DNA of 10,147 nt from JAVJSU01 sp040219275 (GTDB lineage: Bacteria > Chloroflexota > Anaerolineae > Aggregatilineales > Phototrophicaceae). The notes under the pieces are model-generated. The model did not search any database and was not told the DNA's origin. It saw nothing but the letters and a program-made list of their open reading frames with translations. This document shows positions 1 through 6,178 of the stretch, in pieces (the first letter of the stretch is position 1; each line of letters starts with the position of its first letter). Where the stretch lies: the NCBI GenBank assembly GCA_040219275.1, contig JAVJSU010000015.1, positions 1-10,147 on the forward strand, written 5' to 3'. A program made the translations under genes and the position numbers.

Positions 1-116
1 CTTGGAGTAATGGACAAACTGAAGGACAAGTCAACCGTCTCAAATTCATCAAACGGCAAATGTATGGTCGTGCTAAATTCGATCTACTCCGTCTGCGGGT
101 TCTTGCTCCACCCTGA
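1..116 (+). CDS. ISL3-family transposase, C-terminal end (partial at left edge)
   Basis: The first complete codon is at 3 and the frame reads 37 codons to TGA at 114-116, so the gene begins outside the window. The visible protein contains SNGQTEGQVNRLK, then KRQMYGRAKFDLLR and a final RVLAPP. This matches the usual C-terminus of ISL3-type DDE transposases, where the last catalytic Glu lies in a (S/N)-x-G-x-x-E-G-x-(V/I)-N-R-(L/I)-K stretch; here that Glu is in QTEGQ. Such enzymes cut and paste the element between its terminal inverted repeats. The reading frame stops only 2 bases before the terminal repeat, which is the compact layout expected at an IS end. The family call rests on motif recognition over a short stretch. 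Whether the full transposase is intact cannot be judged from here. Confidence 0.85.
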   Translation, partial: WSNGQTEGQVNRLKFIKRQMYGRAKFDLLRLRVLAPP

Positions 117-118
117 TT

Positions 119-140
119 TCACATAAAGTGCGGATGAACC
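119..140 (+). repeat. Right terminal inverted repeat of the ISL3-type element
   Basis: Read on the minus strand from 140 inward, the sequence begins GGTTCATCCGCACTTTA and ends TGTGA at 119. ISL3-family ends commonly start with GG(T/C)T followed by a C-rich stretch, and this segment lies just after the transposase stop. The left partner repeat is outside the window, so the outer boundary at 140 is inferred from the GG start and not proven. Confidence 0.6.
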
Positions 141-205
141 ACAAAATCGGGGGAAAGATCAACCAGTCCTTCTGCACTGCCTTCCAACTGACATCTTGTC
201 CACAT
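119..205 (-). pseudogene. Possible 5' stump of a gene interrupted by the IS
   Basis: On the minus strand an ATG at 205-203 follows a GGAGGG ribosome binding site (220-215) with a 9-bp spacer, 17 bp after the stop of the upstream GT2 gene. The frame reads about 21 codons of native sequence (MWTRCQLEGSAEGLVDL and a few more) up to base 141. It then runs into the IS terminal repeat and stops at TGA (121-119). Good initiation signal, operon position and termination inside the IS suggest a third operon gene cut by insertion. The native part is too short to name a product. It could also be a chance frame; GTG at 208-206 is an alternative start. Confidence 0.35.
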
Positions 206-222
206 CACATTCAACCCTCCGA

Positions 223-1152
223 TCATCCGCCATTAGTGAGCTTTTTTATGGTGTTCGCAATTGTGCGTCCGGGGCGCAATAATGCTCCCATCAGATGATA
301 CATGATCGCCTTAATGCGCTGATCCTCCACACGGGCAAATATTGCTTTGCGATAGTAGACATCGCTCTGATTATGAACGGCGCGGGAGAATTTGGCTAGT
401 GACGACAGATCATTATAGTCTGCGAGGAATTGTTGTAAGGACAGTTCTTTGCCCTGTTGCCGTGCTCGATATCGTGCAGGTGGAAATTCTAAAAGCATCT
501 TCTGTTGCGAGAGCTTCTTGGTGCTAATACTGCTCCCGTGTACTCGATAGCAAAGGAGATGTTGAGGTATGACGACAATAGGACCATATTCTGCCATACG
601 ATCCCACAATTCACTGTCCTGCCCAGCAACAAGTCTAGGATCATATCCACCAACTTTGAGCGCAATATCCCGTTTGAACATCGCTGTCGGATTATACAGA
701 CTAATGATTTCCTGCGTTCGATCTAGCTTATAAAAAGCTTCTTTACTTGTTGGTCCCTGTTCAAAAACGCCAATACGCTTTTCGTTAGCATCGACACGAT
801 ACATATAAGTTCCCCATACAACCACCTCAGGGTCAGCTTGTGAATGTTCATATTGCACCGCGAGGCGTTCCGGTATTGCAATGTCATCTGCATCCATAGC
901 AGCAATCCATTCAAAACGGGCATGGTCTATAGCGGTATTACGCGCACGACACGCTCCACCATGTTGATTTTGATATAAATGCACACGATCATCCTGATCC
1001 ATGTACTTTTTAATCACTAAAACACTATCATCTGTAGATCCATCATCAACAATAATTAACTCAAACTCAGGAAATGTCTGATTTAAGATGCTGTTGATCG
1101 CTTCTGACAGGTATTTGGAACCATTGTAAACCGGCATGATAACGCTAATCAT
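223..1152 (-). CDS. GT2 family glycosyltransferase
   Basis: A 309-residue GT-A fold enzyme that should transfer a sugar from a nucleotide-sugar donor to a growing lipid-linked glycan on the cytoplasmic side of the membrane. The N-terminus SVIMPVYNG (3-11) is the first beta strand of the nucleotide-binding domain, VDDGSTDDS (35-43) is the uridine-binding loop, and MDADD (86-90) is the metal-binding DxD motif. GGYDPRL (168-174) followed by GQDSELW (177-183) supplies the acidic region that normally carries the catalytic base. The C-terminal 100 residues are helical and less conserved. The start is supported by AGAGG (minus strand, 1165-1161), 8 bp before ATG. It lies 25 bp downstream of the Wzz-like gene on the same strand, so the two are likely cotranscribed. 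Donor and acceptor cannot be deduced. There is no clear transmembrane segment. Confidence 0.92.
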   Translation of the reverse strand: MISVIMPVYNGSKYLSEAINSILNQTFPEFELIIVDDGSTDDSVLVIKKYMDQDDRVHLYQNQHGGACRARNTAIDHARFEWIAAMDADDIAIPERLAVQYEHSQADPEVVVWGTYMYRVDANEKRIGVFEQGPTSKEAFYKLDRTQEIISLYNPTAMFKRDIALKVGGYDPRLVAGQDSELWDRMAEYGPIVVIPQHLLCYRVHGSSISTKKLSQQKMLLEFPPARYRARQQGKELSLQQFLADYNDLSSLAKFSRAVHNQSDVYYRKAIFARVEDQRIKAIMYHLMGALLRPGRTIANTIKKLTNGG

Positions 1153-1160
1153 TGAAATAG

Positions 1161-1165
1161 CCTCT
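1161..1165 (-). promoter_or_regulatory. Ribosome binding site of the minus-strand GT2 gene
   Basis: AGAGG on the minus strand, 8 bp upstream of ATG at 1152-1150. It lies in the 25-bp gap after the stop of the upstream Wzz-like gene and confirms the chosen start. Confidence 0.6.
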
Positions 1166-1177
1166 ATTGAATGCTGA

Positions 1178-2662
1178 TTATTTGCTGACTACGACACCCA
1201 ACAGATTCGATCTCGCGATTTGCAAGGAATCTCTGGCAGAGAGTAATTCTTCACTGGTGGTTTGACCAATCTTCACAATGATGACAGTAGCATCAACGTG
1301 TGATGTAAGTACCAGTGAATCAGTTGTGACGTTTACAGCAGATGAAACGATCAGCACAATATCATAATGCTGTTTTGCAGTCGCAATCGTTTGCTTGAAA
1401 CAATCAGACCCCAATAATGCTGGTGGGTCTGTGGGGGGGGCACCCGCCGACAGAAGATGTAACTCTTTGACAGATGTCTTCTGAATTATGTTGCTCAGTA
1501 GCAGGGACTTATTTTTACATAACTCGGTTAAGCCCTGATTATTTTCCAGACCAAAGAGCTTGTGTAACTGTGGTTTACGTAAATCGCCATCAATGAGGAG
1601 TACTTTTTGCCCACCCCGAACCGCCGCAATACCTAAATTTGCCATAATTTCACTGGTTGTGACATCAACTTCACTGCTAGTGAACAGCACGGATTTCAGC
1701 GGTGCATCGTTATTCATCATATAGAGACTGGTACGTAAATCGCTATAATCTGTGAACTGGTGTGAACGCGATCTTTGTGATCGAACATTTGTGACTAATG
1801 TACCGCGTTTACTAGCATGAACTTCATCGATAATGGGCAAGTTAGACACATTAGCGATGGCACGACTGTTATAGAGACGGGTATCCAGATTTTCCATTAC
1901 TAATGCAACCATTAACCCGGCACTTGCCGACAGGATGAGTGCCAGTGCAAGATTTAACATCGTGTTGCTACTGTTGGATTTTCTTGGTAATGTCGCCGAT
2001 TCTACGATAACGGGTGGTACAGCGTTAATCTCTTGAGTAACCCGCGCGTTTTCGTATTGTTCTAACAGGCTAATCCAGGACTCCTCACGCACACGCAATA
2101 CGCGTTCTGCGGCGATTATACGCTCATCGGCACTACCAAATTGCTCGACCAACTCCTGATACTGGTTGCGTGCTTCATCTACATCATTTTCAAGTTCATT
2201 TGCCGCGTTGAGGAGGATGTCTGCACTGGCGCGTGAAGAGGGCGTTTGTAATGTTTCTACCTCGTCGATAAAAATTCTTGTGAGTTCATTTGCGATGTCA
2301 GTAGCATATTGCGGATCCCTATCTGTCGCAGAAATGCGAATAAGCTCGGTATCAACAATCGCATCTACACGAATATTGGGCAATCGATCAACCTCCAGCG
2401 CATCCCGTAAGCGATTCAAGATGGGATCACTGGTTGCAATGTAGGTGAAGGTTTTCATCAGGCGATCATTGTAAAACAGGTTGATAGCCACATAATCCTG
2501 TGAGCCTAGGGGAGCTGTTGGTATACGTACCGTTGCTGAAGATGTATAGGTAGGAATAGAGCGTCGTTCCCGAAACAGAACAACAGCTACAGCCAGAACA
2601 ACGAAAATAATGAGTACAAACTTTCGTCGCCATAATATTGCTACATAATCTTGAAAAGTCAT
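1178..2662 (-). CDS. Wzz chain-length determinant fused to a degenerate BY-kinase (CapB/CpsD-like) domain
   Basis: A 494-residue polysaccharide co-polymerase. The start MTFQDYVAILWRRKF is the typical Wzz opening, with TM1 at about 14-30, an extracytoplasmic region rich in helix or coiled coil (about 145-212), a short Pro-containing stretch before the membrane (ATLPRKSNS, 223-231) and TM2 at about 235-256. Residues 300-494 align in order with the cytoplasmic tyrosine-kinase domain: TSS.....TSE..ANLG (328-344), Walker A' VLLIDGDLRKP (354-364), LSAGAPPTDPPALL (404-417), then YDIVLIVSSAVN (433-444). The P-loop GxxGK(S/T) is absent (SSEVDVTTSE), the Walker B Asp is Val439, and there is no C-terminal tyrosine cluster. 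ATP-dependent autophosphorylation is therefore unlikely. The family controls chain length together with Wzy. TGAGGA lies 11 bp before ATG. It is the first gene of the minus operon. Confidence 0.9.
   Translation of the reverse strand: MTFQDYVAILWRRKFVLIIFVVLAVAVVLFRERRSIPTYTSSATVRIPTAPLGSQDYVAINLFYNDRLMKTFTYIATSDPILNRLRDALEVDRLPNIRVDAIVDTELIRISATDRDPQYATDIANELTRIFIDEVETLQTPSSRASADILLNAANELENDVDEARNQYQELVEQFGSADERIIAAERVLRVREESWISLLEQYENARVTQEINAVPPVIVESATLPRKSNSSNTMLNLALALILSASAGLMVALVMENLDTRLYNSRAIANVSNLPIIDEVHASKRGTLVTNVRSQRSRSHQFTDYSDLRTSLYMMNNDAPLKSVLFTSSEVDVTTSEIMANLGIAAVRGGQKVLLIDGDLRKPQLHKLFGLENNQGLTELCKNKSLLLSNIIQKTSVKELHLLSAGAPPTDPPALLGSDCFKQTIATAKQHYDIVLIVSSAVNVTTDSLVLTSHVDATVIIVKIGQTTSEELLSARDSLQIARSNLLGVVVSK
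1433..1440. repeat. Eight-base G/C homopolymer inside the Wzz-like gene
   Basis: Eight consecutive G on the plus strand, which are eight C on the coding strand. They encode the end of Ala-Pro-Pro in the LSAGAPPTDPP motif (about residues 408-410). It is the longest G/C run I saw in the window and could slip to give frameshifts that remove the last 85 or so residues. No second long run of this kind was seen in the other genes. Confidence 0.7.
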
Positions 2663-2674
2663 GCCGGTAAATTA

Positions 2675-2679
2675 TCCTC
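2675..2679 (-). promoter_or_regulatory. Ribosome binding site of the Wzz-like gene
   Basis: On the minus strand GAGGA lies 12 bp before the ATG at 2662-2660. The spacing is longer than ideal, but no better start is seen nearby and the protein N-terminus matches the family. Confidence 0.5.
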
Positions 2680-2816
2680 AAATTGCATATTATCTCTCAC
2701 AAATCAAACTCAGATATGAAAAAAATCCCAAAAATGTTGATTTTCCCATCAGTAGAGGCGTGCTCTCATTGCCTTTTTAATTTCTTTATGGCATATTGTA
2801 ATCGGCTCACTTACAT

Positions 2817-2845
2817 TTGACTATACTACACCAATCGTAGATATT
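2817..2845 (+). promoter_or_regulatory. Candidate sigma-70-type promoter for the plus-strand operon
   Basis: TTGACT (2817-2822, five of six consensus bases) is separated by 17 bp from GATATT (2840-2845, four of six). It would leave a leader of about 190 bases before the flippase start. An isolated CATAAT at 2937-2942 lacks a matching -35. The call rests on consensus matching in an AT-rich stretch, where chance hits are common. Confidence 0.25.
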
Positions 2846-2894
2846 GACCCTAATTTCATGCCTTTTAACTTACCAAATTATTAATTACATCTCC

Positions 2895-2909
2895 AAGTAA
2901 AAATTACTT
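2895..2909. repeat. Perfect short inverted repeat in the divergent promoter region
   Basis: AAGTAA, a 3-base loop AAA, then TTACTT: a perfect 6-bp arm pair lying about 50 bp after the candidate plus-strand -10. It could be an operator half-site pair or a weak RNA hairpin. In AT-rich sequence it may be chance. Confidence 0.3.
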
Positions 2910-3040
2910 ATTTAGGAAATTTTCGTTCAAACTACCCATAATCCACAATAATTTTCTCGGGTAAGTATACGTTAAACTAACACAAAAGCCGGAAATTCGT
3001 AATTGCGGATCTTGCTCGTAATATTGCTAGGATACTATGC

Positions 3041-4576
3041 ATGTTCAAAAAAATTCGCAACCTTGGTGACAGTCGTTATTTAGTTGCACGTAATACATCG
3101 GTGTTGGCATTGTCACAGATTGCGTTGCGTGTTGTTTATATCTTCTACATTGCGGCACTTGCGCGCCATGTAGGTAGCGAAGGGATCGGCATGATCTCTA
3201 CCGCTACAGCGTTAAACGGACTTCTCGTCGTGTTTTTTGCACCGGGGTTACGTACCCTGTTCGTGCGTGATGTAGCGGCAAATCCGGAAAAGGCAGATAC
3301 GTATCTGTCTAATATGCTTGCTATCCGTATCTTCTTGATGGTGCCCTTCGTCTTACTCTCGCTGTTATTCGCTTATGGCGGTGCTTATGGCGAAGATCAA
3401 ATACTCATCATTCATATGTACACGGTCGTTTTCATTACCGACACCATCACGGAAATCCTATTGTGTGTTTTTCGTGCATGGGAGCGGATGGAATTAGAAG
3501 CGGGTACTGAGGTTTTGATGCAAGTGGCAAACATCGTCATTTCGCTCATCGGCATCTCGCTTGGCTGGTCACTTTTTGCAATTGTGGGTGTCTCAATATT
3601 TTCTCATTCATTGCGGTTGGTTGTTACCTTCTTTATTGTGCACCGTAATTACGCAAAAATCACCTTCAAAGTAAATTTCAATGAATCGCGTACACTGTTC
3701 ATAGTCAGTATGTCGTTTGGGGTGTTATGGATAATCCACACATTTCAGGATCAAATGGGGACATTCGTGCTATCGCAATATTATAATGCTGAAACTGTTG
3801 GGATTTATTCACCAGCAAAATTGGTAATTTCAACCCTTTTGATGATCCCAAGTGCGTTCTCGATGGCGATTATGCCCGCATTTTCTCGCCTTAATACATT
3901 AGATAAACGCACCCTCCGAAAATTCTATCAATTGAGTTATAAGTACTTGATGGTGCTAGGTTTTCCGCTCGGGGTAGGTACGATGATCGTCGGTGGTACG
4001 CTCATCACGCAGATTTATGGTGAGGAATTTAGCGGTTCAACACCTATCATACAGGTTATGGCAATCTTCCTGTTTACCATCGTCGGGTATAGCAACGGCA
4101 CCTTCATGAACGTAACGGGACAACAGGGATTTTATGCAAAAACTCAGGCTCTGGCAACAATATTTAATGTCACGCTTTTGTTCTTTATCGTCCCAACTTA
4201 TGGTCCGGTGGGTTCAGCGATTGCCTTTACTGCATCAGGTCTGACAACTTTCTATATTCACTCCAGAGCATGTCATAACTACCTCGATATTCAAATTCCA
4301 TGGTTACTGATGGGGCGTGTGCTATTCGTCGCAGGGTTAATGGGGGCGGCACTCATCTTTAGTATTGACCTCGGCTTAAATTGGGTTATCGCATCAATAG
4401 TAGTTGCACCGGTAACTTATGGTGCTTGTCTAATTTTTTTCCGTATTGTGAATATGGAAGAGTTGAAGATTCTGGCGGGTGATACTGGTCGTGTTAGCAA
4501 AGAAAAAGTAGAAGCAGAGGAAGCGAACAGTAACGAGGATATCGCTAATGACACACCGGCACCGGTAACGCGCTAG
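3041..4576 (+). CDS. Wzx-like oligosaccharide flippase (polysaccharide biosynthesis protein)
   Basis: A 511-residue integral membrane protein of the MOP flippase superfamily, expected to move the undecaprenyl-linked repeat unit from the inner to the outer face of the cytoplasmic membrane. I count about 14 hydrophobic segments, roughly at 20-40, 53-70, 91-112, 121-145, 163-183, 184-200, 219-235, 255-281, 303-325, 335-355, 368-386, 388-407, 420-441 and 445-468. Family-typical features are the N-terminal NTSVLALSQIALRVVYIFY, the HVGSEGIGMIS turn (43-53) and YSPAKLV (256-262). The last 35 residues are a hydrophilic, acidic tail (KEKVEAEEANSNED), likely cytoplasmic. The start is supported by TAGGA at 3028-3032, 8 bp before ATG. 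It is the first gene of the plus operon, 60 bp before the polymerase-like gene. Substrate specificity cannot be read from sequence. Confidence 0.92.
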   Translation: MFKKIRNLGDSRYLVARNTSVLALSQIALRVVYIFYIAALARHVGSEGIGMISTATALNGLLVVFFAPGLRTLFVRDVAANPEKADTYLSNMLAIRIFLMVPFVLLSLLFAYGGAYGEDQILIIHMYTVVFITDTITEILLCVFRAWERMELEAGTEVLMQVANIVISLIGISLGWSLFAIVGVSIFSHSLRLVVTFFIVHRNYAKITFKVNFNESRTLFIVSMSFGVLWIIHTFQDQMGTFVLSQYYNAETVGIYSPAKLVISTLLMIPSAFSMAIMPAFSRLNTLDKRTLRKFYQLSYKYLMVLGFPLGVGTMIVGGTLITQIYGEEFSGSTPIIQVMAIFLFTIVGYSNGTFMNVTGQQGFYAKTQALATIFNVTLLFFIVPTYGPVGSAIAFTASGLTTFYIHSRACHNYLDIQIPWLLMGRVLFVAGLMGAALIFSIDLGLNWVIASIVVAPVTYGACLIFFRIVNMEELKILAGDTGRVSKEKVEAEEANSNEDIANDTPAPVTR

Positions 4577-4636
4577 TTCAGGTGTCTGTCTATTTTTTAA
4601 CTTGTCCCAACATCGGGAAGAAGTAACAGTTGACCC

Positions 4637-6145
4637 ATGTTTAACTTAATATTCCCACGGAATTCCTATAGTCTGATGACCCCACGTGAGCGATTCTGGT
4701 CATTGCTTAACCGGTATCAGTCGACATTGATTGGATTAGTTCTAGCAATAGGCGGTGGTGTTGTACTGGGCTTCATCACACCGATGTTGAGCCAGCAAAA
4801 TAGCTATCGTTTGATGATGATTGTTGTCGCGGCAGGCATCGGCATCGGCATCTTTGTCACACGACAGCCGAAGCGCATCTTCGTTATCGCATTTATTCTA
4901 TCTATACCACTGAACTTGAGATTCACGCCGTTTGTCAATGATTTAGCGTATCACGCGGGTGGTGCACCACCCGCCGTCTTGATTTACATCTATGACATTC
5001 CCTTCCTTGGGCTGGTTGCCTTGTGGATACGCGATATTATGCTATTGAGAAAACCAATTCGTTTCTCCGCCATTGATTCTGTTGCGATTATCTTTCTATT
5101 GTGGACGGCACTAAGTTTATTTACGGCAGGAGAGTATTTTGGTTACACAGTTGCCGAGGTCATCCGGCTACTCAAAACATATCTTGCCGGTATAATTATC
5201 AGCAATTTCATCACTTCTAAAAGTAGATTACTAGATGTGCTGTGGGCACTCATTATTGCAATCCTTATCCAGACAATGTTTGCGATTTCGCAGTATTTTT
5301 TCAATGCGGACTTAACCGCGCTGGGTGGTTTTACAGTAGGTACGGTTAATCGTGTGAGTGGTACAGTGGGTTGGCCCAATACATTTGGGGCATGGATCGC
5401 TATGGGAATGGCGATCATTATCGGCTATTGGATCGCCAACGTATTCCCGCGTTGGAATTTTCTATTCTTCCCTGTTATTGCACTGAGCGCCTTACCGTTA
5501 GCAATATCATTCTCTCGTGGCGCATGGCTGGCTCTCGCCGTAGCTCTCAGCATAATCTATGCATTGAGTGCCTTAGCTCGGCTATTACGCCCTGTAGATT
5601 TTGTACGCTTATTTGTGATTGGTATTATAGCGTTACTCGCCGGTTTATATTTCTCCGGTGCAATTGAAGAACGCGCACAACAAGACACCGTCTCTGTACG
5701 TTATGAACTCAGCAATATTGCATCGAGGATGATTCAAGATGAGCCACTTATCGGTATTGGTGTCAATACGTTCACTTTAAAAATGCCAAACTACGATAAC
5801 ACCGGTGTTGTATCGTACTTTAGAGAACCAGTACATAATATTTACTTCCTAATCGGTGCGGAAAATGGGGTTGTCGGACTAGCCTTATTCTTGTTAATGA
5901 ATGGCGTTGCTTTCTTTGTTGCTATCCGCACCATCCTTATCAGCAAAGATCGCCTGTTGGTGGCAACTAGCATCGCGTTCGCAGGCGGGCTGGTCGTGCT
6001 TCTAATCAGCAATGTAGCTGACGTTCATTTAAAATTCGACCCGATATTAACGCTGTACTGGTTAATCCTTGGCATGATCGGGGTATCGGCACGAATGACA
6101 GTGGACTGGAAACTAACAAAAGATAGCGAGCCTGATGCAACTTGA
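4637..6145 (+). CDS. O-antigen ligase/polymerase family protein (Wzy/WaaL-like)
   Basis: A 502-residue polytopic membrane protein with about 11-12 hydrophobic segments. Its C-terminal half fits the Wzy_C/O-antigen ligase domain: GTVGWPNTFG (242-251), SFSRGAWLAL (291-300), then a long extracytoplasmic loop (about 340-400) that contains NIASRMIQDEPLIGIG and ends in PVHNIYF (398-404), with AENGVVGLALF just beyond. The Arg and His of these motifs are functionally important in the family. The protein either polymerises flipped repeat units or ligates glycan to an acceptor; the two are not separable by sequence, but the place next to a flippase and a Wzz-like protein favours polymerase. The ribosome binding site is poor (GGGAAGAAG, 13 bp before ATG); Met14 (MTPRERF) is a possible alternative start with no better signal. 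It lies 33 bp before the next gene. Confidence 0.88.
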   Translation: MFNLIFPRNSYSLMTPRERFWSLLNRYQSTLIGLVLAIGGGVVLGFITPMLSQQNSYRLMMIVVAAGIGIGIFVTRQPKRIFVIAFILSIPLNLRFTPFVNDLAYHAGGAPPAVLIYIYDIPFLGLVALWIRDIMLLRKPIRFSAIDSVAIIFLLWTALSLFTAGEYFGYTVAEVIRLLKTYLAGIIISNFITSKSRLLDVLWALIIAILIQTMFAISQYFFNADLTALGGFTVGTVNRVSGTVGWPNTFGAWIAMGMAIIIGYWIANVFPRWNFLFFPVIALSALPLAISFSRGAWLALAVALSIIYALSALARLLRPVDFVRLFVIGIIALLAGLYFSGAIEERAQQDTVSVRYELSNIASRMIQDEPLIGIGVNTFTLKMPNYDNTGVVSYFREPVHNIYFLIGAENGVVGLALFLLMNGVAFFVAIRTILISKDRLLVATSIAFAGGLVVLLISNVADVHLKFDPILTLYWLILGMIGVSARMTVDWKLTKDSEPDAT

Positions 6146-6169
6146 TCTTCGATCTATTATCCATAGAAA

Positions 6170-6174
6170 GGTGA
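6170..6174 (+). promoter_or_regulatory. Ribosome binding site of the first GT4 gene
   Basis: AAAGGTGA (6167-6174) directly before ATG at 6179, the clearest Shine-Dalgarno signal in the central operon. It lies in a 33-bp gap after the polymerase-like gene and supports cotranscription. Confidence 0.6.
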
Positions 6175-6178
6175 ACTC

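Larger units (their letters stand above)
1..140 (+). mobile_element. ISL3-like insertion sequence, right end only
   Basis: The element consists here of the transposase tail and the terminal repeat ending near 140. ISL3 elements usually duplicate 8 bp of target, which would make 141-148 (ACAAAATC) the right copy of the target site duplication. The left copy cannot be seen. The IS forms the left edge of the polysaccharide locus and lies only 82 bp beyond the stop of the minus-strand glycosyltransferase, so it may have interrupted or trimmed the end of that operon. Confidence 0.75.
2663..3040. promoter_or_regulatory. Divergent AT-rich intergenic region between the two operons
   Basis: 378 bp with no credible gene, visibly richer in A and T than the flanking genes. 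It must carry the start signals of both the minus operon (Wzz-like, GT2) and the plus operon (flippase onward). It holds a candidate plus-strand promoter at 2817-2845 and a small perfect inverted repeat at 2895-2909. I found no convincing minus-strand -35/-10 pair and no riboswitch-like structure. Confidence 0.5.

Noticed and set aside
2166..2444. Plus-strand 92-codon frame opposite the Wzz-like gene
   Set aside because: It is a low-complexity, Ser-rich frame antisense to a clear coding region, so a shadow of the real gene.
4577..4636. T run (CTATTTTTTAA) after the flippase gene as a terminator
   Set aside because: No GC-rich stem precedes the T run, and the next gene follows after only 60 bp.
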